Assembly (NCBI GenBank): GCA_036971475.1
Contig: JBAIZL010000001.1
Span: forward strand, 148,402,044-148,466,043
Direction of reading: 5' to 3'
Source: Prosapia bicincta
Taxonomy: Eukaryota > Arthropoda > Insecta > Hemiptera > Cercopidae
Length of the DNA stretch: 64,000 nucleotides
The stretch's first letter is position 1, and every line of letters begins with the position of its first letter. The notes under the pieces were generated by a model. It saw only the letters and a program-made list of their open reading frames with translations, had not been told where the DNA came from and ran no database searches. Positions 24,008 through 36,200 of this stretch are shown one piece after another. Both the position numbers and the translations under genes were made by a program.

Positions 24008-24548
24008 GATAAGTTACAGAATTGGAGGTAGACAGATTATGAAATAATTCCGTGTGAGTTAAAACCCATTAAACAACAGTTGCGTGATACGTAGTTCAAA
24101 GTGTAGAAACATAAATTAATTACTTAAAATACTGGTTACCAAGAAATAAGCAAAAAGTTCTATTGTATATAATTCTTCGTGTATTTTTTTATTACCATAT
24201 AAGAAGTTTGCACATTAAAAGTTCATAAAACCCAAGTTTAGTTGGTTTGTTAATGAATAACTATATTATTAGAATTAATAATATACATTGTAAATAATAT
24301 TAGCAGTATTTCATGGCAACCTTCAATACAGTTTTAGCACTTACGTACTGGCTAGGTAAAATAAGAAATAATTTTATAAAACACAGTCTAGTATAGTGTT
24401 TATATGTAATTACGTATAAATGCAATGGAATATATTTTATATTTAATAAACTTTTGTTGTACATTATTAACGTAAACAATGCACATAAAACTTATTTATG
24501 TTGAAAACACGCAACACAAGCCTTCAAAAGAACAAGGGCGGATTCATT
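24008..24548. other. 3' flank of AAA-like gene 2
   Basis: AT-rich, with a candidate aataaa signal at about 24447. Ends where the satellite array begins. Confidence 0.55.
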
Positions 24549-27500
24549 TCAGTTGTTCCATTATAACACTATTCTCTCGTTAGTAGTTTGGAATTTATTC
24601 TAATTTCAATTTATTTTAATTATATTTATTTATCTTAATTTTGTAACCCTTTTAAAATAAACTCAATATCATTTTCATAAAATAGATAACAAACTAACTC
24701 AGTTGTTCCATTATAACACCATTCTCTCGTTAGTAGTTTGGAATTTATTCTAAATTAATTTATTTTAATTATATTTATTTATCTTAATTTTGTAACCCTT
24801 TTTAAATAAACTCAATTTCATTGTGATAAAATAGATAACAAACTAAAACATGAACATACAACATTTCTCAGTTGTTCCATTAGAACACTATTCTCTCGTT
24901 AGTAGTTTGGAATTTATTCTAATTTTAATTTATTTTAATTATATTTATTTATCTTAATTTTGTAACCCTTTTTAAATAAACTCAATTTCATTTTGATAAA
25001 ATAGATAACAAACTAAAACATGATCATACAACATTTCTCAGTTGTTCCATTATAACACTATTCTCTCGTTAGTAGTTTGCAATTTATTCTAATTTTAATT
25101 TATTTTAATTATATTTATTTATCTTAATTTTGTAACCCTTTTAAAATAAACTCAATATCATTTTCATAAAATAGATAACAAACTAACTCAGTTGTTCCAT
25201 TATAACACTATTCTCTCGTTAGTAGTTTGGAACTTATTCTAATTTTAATTTATTTTAATTATATTTATTTATCTTAATTTTGTAACCCTTTTAAAATAAA
25301 CTCAATATCATTTTCATAAAATAGATAACAAACTAACTCAGTTGTTCCATTATAACACTATTCTCTCGTTAGTAGTTTGGAATTTATTCTAATTTTAATT
25401 TATTTTAATTAAATTTATTTATCTTAATTTTGTAACCCTTTTAAAATAAACTCAATATCATTTTCATAAAATAGATAACAAACTAACTCAGTTGTTCCAT
25501 TATAACACTATTCTCTCGTTAGTAGTTTGGAATTTATTCTAATTTTAATTTATTTTAATTATATTTATTTATCTTAATTTTGTAACCCTTTTTAAATAAA
25601 CTCAATTTCATTTTGAAAAAATAGATAACAATCTAAAACATGATCATACAACATTTCTTAGTTGTTCCATTGTAACACTATTCTCTCGTTAGTAGTTTGG
25701 AATTTATTCTAATTTTAATTTATTTTAATTATATTTATTTATCTTAATTTTGTAACCCTTTTTAAATAAACTCAATTTCATTTTGATAAAATAGATAACA
25801 AACTAAAACATGATCATACAACATTTCTCAGTTGTTCCATTATAACACTATTCTCTCGTTAGTAGTTTGGAATTTATTCTAATTTTAATTTATTTTAATT
25901 ATATTTATTTATCTTAATTTTGTAACCCTTTTTAAATAAACTCAATTTCATTTTGATAAAATAGATAACAAACAAAAACATGATCATACAACATTTCTCA
26001 GTTGTTCCATATAACACTATTCTCTCGTTAGTAGTTAGGAATTTATTCTAATTTTAATTTATTTTAATTATATTTATTTATCTTAATTTTGTAACCCTTT
26101 TAAAATAAACTCAATTTCATTTTGATAAAATAGATAACAAACTAAAACATGAACATACAACATTTCTCAGTTGTTCCATTATAACACTATTCTCTCGTTA
26201 GTAGTTTGGAATTTACGATAATTTTAATTTATTTTAATTATATTTATTTATCTTAATTTTGTAACCCTTTTAAAATAAACTCAATTTCATTTTCATAAAA
26301 TAGATAACAAACTAAAACATGATCATACAACATTTCTCAGTTGTTTTATTATAACACTATTCTCTCGTTAGTAGTTTGGAATTTATTCTAATTTTAATTT
26401 ATTTTAATTATATTTATTTATCTTAATTTTGTAACCCTTTTTAAATAAACTCAATTTCATTTTGAAAAAATAGATAACAATCTAAAACATGATCATACAA
26501 CATTTCTTAGTTGTTCCATTGTAACACTATTCTCTCGTTAGTAGTTTGGAATTTATTCTAATTTTAATTTATTTTAAATATATTTATTTATCTTAATTTT
26601 GTAACCCTTTTTAAATAAACTCAATTTCATTTTGATAAAATAGATACCAAACTAAAACATGAACATGCAACATTTCTCAGTTGTTCCATTATAACACTAT
26701 TCTCTCGTTAGTAGTTTGGAATTTATTCTAATTTTAATTTATTTTAATTATATTTATTTATCTTAATTTTGTAACCATTTTAAAATAAACTCAATATCAT
26801 TTTCATAAAATAGATAACAAACTAACTCAGTTGTTCCATTATAACACTATTCTCTCGTTAGTAGTTTGGAATTTATTCTAATTTTAATTTATTTTAATTA
26901 TATTTATTTATCTTAATTTTGTAACCCTTTTTAAATAAACTCAATTTCATTTTGAAAAAATAGATAACAATCTAAAACATGATCATACAACATTTCTTAG
27001 TTGTTCCATTGTAACACTATTCTCTCGTTAGTAGTTTGGAATTTATTCTAATTTTAATTTATTTTAATTATATTTATTTATCTTAATTTTGTAACCCTTT
27101 TTAAATAAACTCAATTTCATTTTGATAAAATAGATAACAAACTAAAACATGAACATACAACATTTCTCAGTTGTTCCATTATAACACTATTCTCTCGTTA
27201 GTAGTTTGGAATTTATTCTAATTTTAATTTATTTTAATTATATTAATTTATCTTAATTGTGTAACCCTTTTTAAATAAACTCAATTTCATTTTGATAAAA
27301 TAGATAACAATCTAAAACATGATCATACAACATTTCTTAGTTGTTCCATTATAACACTATTCTCTCGTTAGTAGTTTGCAATTTATTCTAATTTTAATTT
27401 ATTTTAATTATATTTATTTATCTTAATTTTGTAACCCTTTTTTAATAAACTCAATTTCATTTTGATAAAATAGATACCAAACTAAAACATGAACATGCAA

Positions 27501-28330
27501 CATTTCTCAGTTGTTCCATTATAACATTATTCTCTCGTTAGTAGTTTGGAATTTATTCTAATTTTAATTTATTTTAATTATATTTATTTATCTTAATTTT
27601 GTAACCCTTTTAAAATAAACTCAATATCATTTTCATAAAATAGATAACAAACTAACTCAGTTGTTCCATTATAACACTATTCTCTCGTTAGTAGTTTGGA
27701 ATTTATTCTAATTTTAATTTATTTTAATTATATTTATTTATCTTAATTTTGTAACCCTTTTTAAATAAACTCAATTTCATTTTGATAAAATAGATAACAA
27801 ACAAAAACATGATCATACAACATTTCTCAGTTGTTCCATATAACACTATTCTCTCGTTAGTAGTTAGGAATTTATTCTAATTTTAATTTATTTTAATTAT
27901 ATTTATTTATCTTAATTTTGTAACCCTTTTAAAATAAACTCAATTTCATTTTGATAAAATAGATAACAAACTAAAACATGAACATACAACATTTCTCAGT
28001 TGTTCCATTATAACACTATTCTCTCGTTAGTAGTTTGGAATTTACGATAATTTTAATTTATTTTAATTATATTTATTTATCTTAATTTTGTAACCCTTTT
28101 AAAATAAACTCAATTTCATTTTCATAAAATAGATAACAAACTAAAACATGATCATACAACATTTCTCAGTTGTTTTATTATAACACTATTCTCTCGTTAG
28201 TAGTTTGGAATTTATTCTAATTTTAATTTATTTTAATTATATTTATTTATCTTAATTTTGTAACCCTTTTTAAATAAACTCAATTTCATTTTGATAAAAT
28301 AGATAAAACTTAAACATGACTATACAACAT
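24549..28330. repeat. Satellite array, 23 units of 150 or 170 bp with higher-order structure
   Basis: The marker cagttgttcca (with a few variants) starts units at 24550, 24700, 24869, 25039, 25189, 25339, 25489, 25659, 25829, 25999, 26168, 26338, 26508, 26678, 26828, 26998, 27168, 27338, 27508, 27658, 27828, 27997 and 28167. Long units carry an extra 20 bp (aacatgatcatacaacattt) that short units lack. Shared private variants (ccatataacac, then aatttacgataatt, then gttgttttatt) at 25999-26340 and again at 27828-28170 show an 1,829-bp higher-order duplication. There is no coding potential. Confidence 0.95.
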
Positions 28331-29554
28331 TTTTCTTGTAGGTAAACCACTGAGTATAATTAAGAGGAATTAAAACGAATTAACTTTCATCTGTTTAAAA
28401 GATAATGCTGAAAACAAATATTTAGCGTAAATTGTTTTGTACCAAATTAGAGATAATTTGCAGTCATCCTACCGTACTGTCATCCTACCCTGAGCTAAGT
28501 TAATTTCCTATTCTGCGTCTTAAATCTGTATTTGTTTCGCAGACAACGTAAATAAAATACATTCTTTAAACGCACACTGGTGAGATTATCTACACGCGTT
28601 TACTCTTCTTTGCTCGCAATACATTAAAAGAAATGTCTTTGTAGAAATATGAACAAAAAATATTTTTAACAATAAATATTAAATGTTTTTAATAAACGTT
28701 GATTGGTAACATTTTCAATATAAGGTTAACATAAGTTTAGACATTCGTAACTCTAAACATGGTTTTCTTAGTGGAATGTATTATATTATCAATAACGCAT
28801 TCTATTTAAAATGTCTTATTTAAATTGTTTTTTGTTGCACTTTAAAACCTTTCCTCTTTATTATCCCCAGAGTCTTCCTCAAAGGTATTTTTATATTTAA
28901 GTAACTTTCTCGATTAAAATTTATTTCTATTAGTTCTAAAGTTAAGATGGTAACATATATGCGTCATAGCTTTTATTTAGTTGTACCACGGCTTTAGAGT
29001 TTACTTGCACATTAGCTACTTAGGGATGTTAACATTTTTGTAACTGAAATTAGAGTCACACGTGTATTAGAAATTATCCCTATTAGACAAAAATATTCAT
29101 GTTTACGACTAAAACAGTATTTTTCAGGATTGGCCTTGTAACACGCAAACTTACAATGTAGCTTGTAAGAAAATGCTTTGTTAGGTCACTAAAAATAGTC
29201 TATACATTTATCCCGCGCATAAGTTTGAATAATCATGGTTACACGTATCTTTTAAGCATAAGATCATGATATCAAGCTTTAGAATATTTTATTTATCAAA
29301 ATATGTGTTATTTGAATTTTTCATTTTTTTAAAAGTTAAAATTAATATACATGTAAACGCTGCGAGTTAAAAATGTTGATATAGGCTAAAAAAATATTAG
29401 TTTCACTGGAAAATTTAATTTAAAGATGTGCTTGAATGGAAAACAAAAACTTACGTAAAACTCATAATGTTGTATTTTAGTAAGGGTAGTAATTGTATTT
29501 ATTTTGAGAATAGTTTTCCATCTTTTATAATAAAATAAGTTTTATTACAGCAAA
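28331..29554. other. Intergenic, nothing recognised
   Basis: AT-rich. A short local duplication of gtcatcctacc lies near 28465-28488. No open frame of note. Confidence 0.55.
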
Positions 29555-29830
29555 TAAAAGATATACATAAGACTCAAAAATTAATCATTTATTGACTCAT
29601 ACGCGTTTAATTGACAAAGTCATCATCAGCAGTGAGTGTTTCTACAGAAAATTTAACTTACAACTTGTAAGTTAGAGCTTGTAGTAGCAACACTCACTGA
29701 TGATGTCGACTTTGTCATTGAAGGACGTATGAGTCAATAAATGAATAATTTGTGAGCTTGTGTATGTCTTTTATTTGTTTCATCATAATCTCACAAGCTA
29801 AGCTCAAAGAATAATTGTATACGTTTTATA
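29555..29830. mobile_element. Foldback element copy A with hammerhead-like motif
   Basis: The left arm (ttaatcatttattgactcat, then acgcgttt and cagtgagtgtt) is the reverse complement of the right arm (cactcactgatga, then gtatgagtcaataaatgaat). The right flank (cttttatttgtttc, then ctcacaagctaagctcaaag) reappears inverted at about 41910, so this is a dispersed element. Its hammerhead-like part is ACTCA (29692-29696), CTGATGA (29697-29703), GAAG in place of GAAA (29720-29723), and TGAGT (29730-29734). This copy looks decayed. Confidence 0.7.
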
Positions 29831-30383
29831 AGTATAACTAATTATTTCCCTTAAATAATCCATACAGCACAGGAAATCATACAGTATAGTCATTCTATGT
29901 TATTCCTTATTAATAGATAAATTTTGCCCAATAGTAATTTATTTTTTTGTCCGTACCAATTACTAAACTTCACTAGCACGAATGGTTCAGGCTCATTTAG
30001 TCTTCACCCAGCTGCTGATTATCGAACAGTTGCACATGGAGAACCTCTGTGTTCGGACCGAAGTGAAATCTCTCATCATATATTTGGAAGATCTTCTTAT
30101 TTTTCTATGATTTTTAAAAAAATATTCATATCTTAGGGAATATATTCATTTGTTCGGGAACGTCTGAAGAATACCTACATTTGATTTTTTTTATAGCTAC
30201 ATTCCACTTTACAGCTAAGTAATAACATAACTGTTTCTATTTGTAACTTCAGTTATCCTTGTACAGCATGCATTAAGCCTAATAAATAATATTTTTTTGA
30301 AATGACTGAAAATGAAACGGTATCGGAACAGTTAAATAAAAAGTTAGTAAAAAACATTAAGTTGAAAATAACAATTTTTTTTC
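29831..30383. other. Intergenic, nothing recognised
   Basis: A 70-codon open frame at 29924 has no family match that I can name; otherwise AT-rich. Confidence 0.5.
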
Positions 30384-30559
30384 TAATACTTAACTAAGTG
30401 AATACGTAGTTGCTTACTTGCTGACGAGTTTCAAAACATTTGTTCCTTTTACGAAGCTAACCCTCTACTGGACGGCTTCGGTTAGTTGTAAAATCGGGAA
30501 TGGATTTATGAATGTGGAATGGGTGGGTTGTATGAGTTTTGTGTCATATAATAGAAAAG

Positions 30560-30880
30560 GCGGTTTGCTTCAAAAGGTGTGTGATCATTTAATGCGTTTT
30601 CCTTATCTGTTGCATAGTGTTTGTAGATTTCATATTTTTCTTAATTTGTTAGTTTTTTACTTTGTTTTAATGTGTGTAGAACATTTAAATTAGTGTGTAT
30701 GTCGGTATGTGTGTGTGTTGGGTGCTTTTTAGGTGTTTTGCGTAGCTGGACTTAGAGTTTGTTTGTTTTTTTTTTGGTAATGTGTTCTTCGAAACCTGTA
30801 TAGAATGACCTGCTGGTTTGGCCGATGTAATAGTTGGGACAATCGTTACAAGTTAATTTGTAAATACCTGAGAGTTTGTA
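30560..30880 (-). pseudogene. GIY-YIG endonuclease fragment of the Penelope-like element
   Basis: The minus strand at about 30868 downward reads GIYKLTCNDCPNYYIGQTSR then SFYTGFEEHI, the GIY...YIG core of the endonuclease that nicks target DNA in Penelope-like elements. It is followed by frameshifted remnants including EKYEIYKHYATDKENALND. It lies directly downstream of the RT remains. Confidence 0.8.
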
Positions 30881-31394
30881 TATGTCAGTTTCTTTTTGAA
30901 AAGGTTGTATCTGCTGTCTTAAAGTGTTTGTTGTTTTGTAGGATATTTGGTAATGGAGTTTTTTTGAATGTGAAGGCTATTTTGTGTGTGTTTTTGTTGT
31001 GGTAGGTGAGGGATATGCATTTGTTGTTTTTTGTGTGGTGTGTTTGTGTGGCTGTTTGATGGTGTTTATGTTTTATTTTCCTGAGAATGTTGTCTATGAG
31101 TGTGTCTTGGTAGCTGTTTTGTTGAGCGATGTACTTTATGATATTAAGTTCTTCGTCGTAGTCTTTCTGTAGCATTGGTATGTCTATTAGACGGTGTAAC
31201 ATATGATGTTACGCGTGTTTGTGTTGTGTGGGGTGATTAGATGTATTATGTATAACAATATCGGTAGTTGGTTTTCTGTATATTTTTAAATTATGTCTGG
31301 TGTTGTGTTTGGTGATGGTCAGGTCTAGAAAGTTTATTTTATTGTTTTCTTCTAATTCGAGAGTAAATGTGAGGTTTCGCTGTATGATATTAAT

Positions 31395-32049
31395 GTAATT
31401 AATTATGTAGTTGTTTGATTTGCCGTTTGTTGCCGTCGTATAATATTAAAATGTCATCTATATATCTATGGTAATAAATTATTTTATGTGTGTGATTATT
31501 GTTCTGTAGAATGTATTGTTGTTCGATATGGCGTAGGAATATTTCTGCTAGGATGCCTGAAATGGGGGAACTCATAGGGCGGCCATCTATCTGTGTGTAG
31601 AATTAGTGTTCGTATATGAAGTCGTTTTGTGATGTGATGAGTTTGGTGAGTGTGATTATTTCATGTGTGAGTTTATGTGGAGTGTTGTTTGCTGTGAGCA
31701 TATTTTGTAGTATTTGGAGTGTTTGTTCTATTGGCACATTAGCGTAAAGATTTTTTATGTCGAATGAGGCAATGGTGGAGTTGTGAGGTATGTAAATGTC
31801 TTGAATTTTGTGTATGATGTCTATGTTATTGTGTATGGATGTGTGATTGTGAAAGTTTATGTTGTCTTTGATATGTTTGTCTATGTATTTGGTTAGCTTA
31901 TGTGATGGTGCATGTGTGGGATTCATTAGTGGACGGATGGGTGTGTTTTCTTTGTGGATTTTAGTTAAAGCGGTATATGACACACAACTCAAACAACGCA
32001 CCCATTCCACAGCCATAAATCCATTCCCGTTAGAGCCTTTACACCTCAC
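31395..32049 (-). pseudogene. Penelope-like reverse transcriptase fragment
   Basis: In minus-strand frame: KIHKENTPIRPLMNPTHAPS (the KIHK...RP signature of Penelope RTs), then ASFDIKNLYANVPIEQTL (RT motif A region). After an in-frame TAA at about 31603 comes GRPMSSPISGILAEIFLRHI (motif B region) and YHRYIDDILIL (motif C, with the catalytic YIDD). Later frames collapse. The polymerase would direct target-primed copying of the element; this copy is dead. Confidence 0.8.
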
Positions 32050-32144
32050 CGATGCCGCCAGTAGAGGGTTAGCTTCGTAAAAGGAATGAATGTTTTGAAA
32101 CTCGTCAGAAAGTAAGCAATTACGTATTAACTTAGTTAAGTATT

Positions 32145-32909
32145 TTTTTAAATGAGTTTAATCAGTGAATTCAAGATGATTACATCAAGCAACTTCAAAA
32201 AAAGTTTGTTTATTAAATTATTTTAATCGAATCTGTATTGTTATAGTAGGCCTACGTGCTATTATGTGTCTATGTGATGCATAGTATGTATCTTAGAACA
32301 AGAGAAAAATATTGAAATAGAATTTTTATAATATTTTTATAATACGAAAAATTAGTTCAAGATCTTTTCATAACAGAAAATCCAAAGTAATAATTAAATC
32401 CATATTTTTGTAGTAATAAATTTCGACTGAAAATATTTATTTTTATTTTAATAACTGAAACAGAAATAACTGAAACACTTTATAATTATTACGCATAGAA
32501 CCGATTATCTAAAGTAGCGTATGCAACAAGATGATTTATTTACCGTAAACGTAGTGCCTTTTAGATTAGGTATCTTATTATAACTTCAAAATAAAAATAT
32601 ATTATAGAAAGAAACACTCTTGCACATGTAGTTTATGCAGATATTGCACGAGATTATTCGTGTACTACAACTTCTAAAAACATGTTACCTATTCAGAAAG
32701 ATCATCAACCGCTTGTGTCTCCAATAAGTATACACATTTTCAAAGATTGTTTGTTGTATCATACCGAAGATAATTTATCATATAATTTATCTAATATCAA
32801 CCGTCTCATGAAAGTCAGTGTTTTGACAGTCCTTTAATGTTTGTAGGAAAGCATTTATAGTGACCCTTCATCTCCCATCTCGCCTACTGTGAACTCTCAA
32901 GGCCAAATG
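32145..32909. other. Intergenic between Penelope-like and BEL elements
   Basis: Begins with the 40-bp repeat shared with about 19037-19080, then AT-rich DNA without a supported feature. Confidence 0.55.
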
Positions 32910-32914
32910 CACGG

Positions 32915-33172
32915 TGTTGTGAATGCAATAATATAATACTCTATGACAATCCTCTATGGAAAAAAAAAGAAAAAGAACATTATATAAATTAACAGATGAT
33001 TTGTAATTGTTTTAGTTTTTCTCAGTTCTTTGTTTAGAGTTTTTTTTTTAAGAAAGATGTGAAGTAATAAATAGTGTTTAAATATGAAATAAGTTTTATT
33101 ACCAGCATAATTATATAAATATGACGAGTGTTCCGCCTGTAGCGGCAGTGTCAAAAGTTTATAGAAATAACA
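32915..33172 (+). repeat. 5' LTR of the BEL/Pao element
   Basis: Starts TGTTGTGAATGC, ends AAATAACA (TG...CA). Contains an aataaa at about 33067 that could serve as polyadenylation signal. It should hold the promoter, although no clear TATA box stands out. Confidence 0.95.
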
Positions 33173-33174
33173 TA

Positions 33175-33190
33175 TGGCGACCGTGACAGG
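33175..33190 (+). other. Primer binding site, complementary to a tRNA-Arg 3' end
   Basis: tggcgaccgtgacagg begins two bases after the LTR. Its complement, CCTGTCACGGTCG plus CCA, fits my recollection of the acceptor/T-arm end of insect tRNA-Arg(UCG). Confidence 0.7.
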
Positions 33191-33242
33191 ATAATAATTT
33201 GGTTACAGTTAAAATCTATGATCCATTAGTAAGTATTTTATA

Positions 33243-36200
33243 ATGGATGCTCTGAAAAAGAAAAGACAATTGTTTAGAACTGGATTTTCACGTTTACACA
33301 ATACATTATTAGAATCCATAAAAAATGAAGATGATGTGATTTTGTTAAAAGCTAATTTAGAGCTATTACGTGAAAAACATAATCAATTGGAGGTCTTAGA
33401 CCGAGAAATTATTGAAGTTTTACTAAATGAAAATGCATCTACTGAAGTTTTAGAAAATGAGGTAGAATCTGCCGATGAATACTCAGGCAAGTTTAAAATA
33501 GTTGAGTATTTAGTTGAACAGGCTATTGACAAGGCTAGGCCTAAGACAGATACTAGTGTGAATGTAGAAAAACGTAAATTTAAGTTACCCACACTTGAGT
33601 TTAAAAAGTTTGGTGGTGATATTAGTGATTGGTTGCCGTTTTGGGGCCAATTTAAGAAAATCCATGAAGACCCCTGTATTGATTCTGATGACAAGTATCA
33701 GTATCTCCTGCAAGCGACTATCCCTAATACTAAGGCTAGGGAAATTGTCGAGAGTTTTCCCCCATGTGGACGTAGTTATGAACAGGCTATTGAACATTTA
33801 AAATCTCGCTTTGCCAAAGATGACCTGTTAGTAGAGTTTTACATAAGAGAAATCTTGAAAATTGTAATAACATTAAATAGCAGTGAAAGTAAAATTACTA
33901 TTTCCTCACTTTATGATCAAATTGAGTCAAAACTAAGGTGTTTAGAAACTTTAGGTGTAACAAAGGAGAAGTACGCTGCTATGCTCTTCCCATTAGTAGA
34001 ATCTTGTCTCAGGGAGGATTTATTAATAGCTTGGCAGAGAAGTAGGCCTAACTCTCAACAGGACGAGACCGCGTCAGAAAGTAAAAGTAGGCTAGATAGC
34101 CTAATGAATTTTTTGAAAATTGAAGTGGAGGGAGAAGAAAGAATAAACTTAGCTAAACAGGGATTTGGTTTACAAAAAACAAAAGTATCAACAGGTGATA
34201 ATCCTACGAGTTCATATAAAAGAGACTTTGCAAGTAAAGATAAGCATATTAAAAATACAAGAAGGCCTACCAGCAATGTTACAGCAGCTGGCCTTGTAAA
34301 TGTAAAATCAAATACGTCTACAGTAAGCACAGATAAGACGAAGTTATCGATGTGTGTGTTTTGTGACGGTGGTCATTTAAGTGAAAACTGTTTTAAAGCT
34401 AGGGACATGTCTTTAGAAGAAAGGCAGAATATTCTTACTAGCAAAAGGTGTTGCTTTTCTTGTACAAAAGTAGGACATTTAAGTAAACATTGCAGAGCTA
34501 TTGTTAAATGTATTATTTGTAATGGAAAACATGTACCACTTATGTGTTCAAAGTTGCAGAATAATTTTAATAGGTCTAACATTAAACCTAAATGCGAGGA
34601 AAAAGAAGCTGAGCCCAATTTTGAGAATTCCTTGTCCAATGTGAATGGCAATCAGGTTTACATGCAAACTCTTGTTGTCAAGGCTGTTAGTGACACAAAA
34701 GAACTCAATGTGCGTTTACTTTTTGACAGTGGATCCCAGAGGTCATACATAAGGAAATCGACTGTTGAAAAAATGAAATATGACACTTGTGGTGAAGAAA
34801 CATTATTACATGGCCTGTTTGGAGGAGAGGTCACTAAGCCTCGCAATCATGCATGCTACAAAGTCAGACTACAAAGTATAGATAAAACATATTCTTGTAA
34901 TTTCAAGGCACTTAGTGAAATAAATATTTGTACTTATGTTCCTGCCTTGAAACCAGGAAGATGGACTGATGAACTGATGGAAAGAGGTATTAAATTGTTT
35001 CAGGATGCAGACAGTCCAATTGAGATATTAATTGGGGCTGACATATATGGGAAACTTCTAACTGGAAGAAAAGAGGTTCTAGATTGTGGTATTATAGCCC
35101 TTGAAACTCATTTAGGATGGGTTTTGACAGGAAAATTTCAAGAAAGTAAAGAATTTAGTTCTATGACAGCACTTTCTATGTTTGTACAAAGTAATTCAAT
35201 ATGCAAGCTGTGGGAAATGGATGTTTTAGGTATAAAAGACCCACTACAGACCAGAAGCAAACAAGAAATTGAACATTCTGTTCAAACACAATTTTTGGAA
35301 ACTGTGAGAGTAAATGAAGAAGGACGCTATGAAGTCAAATTACCTTGGTCCGAAGACCACCCAGAAGTTCCAAGAAATTTCAATCTTGCAAAAAAAAGGC
35401 TTGAAAACTCAGTGAAAAAGCTAACAAATGAAAGTTTATATAATGTATATAACAATGTGTTTTCAAATTGGCTGGAAGATGGTGTTATTGAGGAAATCCC
35501 AATAAGCAAATGGGATGAAGGTCACTATTTACCTCATAGACCAGTGATAAAAGAAAACAGCACCACTGCAGTAAGACCGGTTTTTGATGCCTCGTCTAAA
35601 GAAAAGGGTTACTATTCCCTTAATCAGTGTTTGGAAATAGGTATTAACTTAATTGAAATAATACCAGCTTTGCTTTTACGTTTTCGACTTTATAAAATAG
35701 GAGTTATCGCTGACATAAAAAAGGCGTTTTTGCAAATAAGTTTGTATGAAGAGGACAGAGATTTCCTAAGATTTCTGTGGCAAAACACAGATGGATCACT
35801 CAAGATTTTCCGACATAGAAGAGTTGTTTTTGGAGTCTCAAGTAGTCCATTTTTGCTCAATGCCGTCATCAACTACCACCTGCAGAAGTATTTAGTACCG
35901 TGTGCTGAAGACAATCAATTTTCTAAATGTACAATAGAAAAGTTGTTTAAAAGTTTCTATGTTGATAACTGTGTTACAGGTGTAAATAATGAAAGGGATT
36001 TGAAACAGTTCATTTCAGAAGCAATACAAATATTTTCTTTGGGAAAGTTTGAGCTGCGAGGATGGGAATATACTGAACCTGGTCTGGAAGACAAGACAGA
36101 GGCTTCAGTCCTAGGTCTCACATGGGACAAGAAAGAAGACACAATTTCTGTGAGTTTTCATAAAATAGTAAATTTAGAAGAGAACTTGGTAACACAACGT

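Larger units (their letters stand above)
30384..32144 (-). mobile_element. Degenerate Penelope-like element (RT plus GIY-YIG) with inverted terminal duplication
   Basis: Reading the minus strand, remains of a Penelope-type reverse transcriptase are followed by a GIY-YIG endonuclease, the order known for endonuclease-bearing Penelope-like elements. The two ends are inverted copies of each other over about 170 bp: 30384-30560 and, in reverse complement, 31960-32144. They share acttaactaagt, ctgacgagtttcaaaac, ttttacgaagctaaccctct and gggaatggattta. The left (3') end thus also forms the 5' end, joined straight to mid-RT sequence, so the N-terminal part of the RT is missing. Confidence 0.8.

Noticed and set aside
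24549..28330. CRISPR-like interpretation of the tandem arrays here and at 48869-49922
   Set aside because: Units are whole tandem repeats without short repeats separating unique spacers, in a eukaryotic context.
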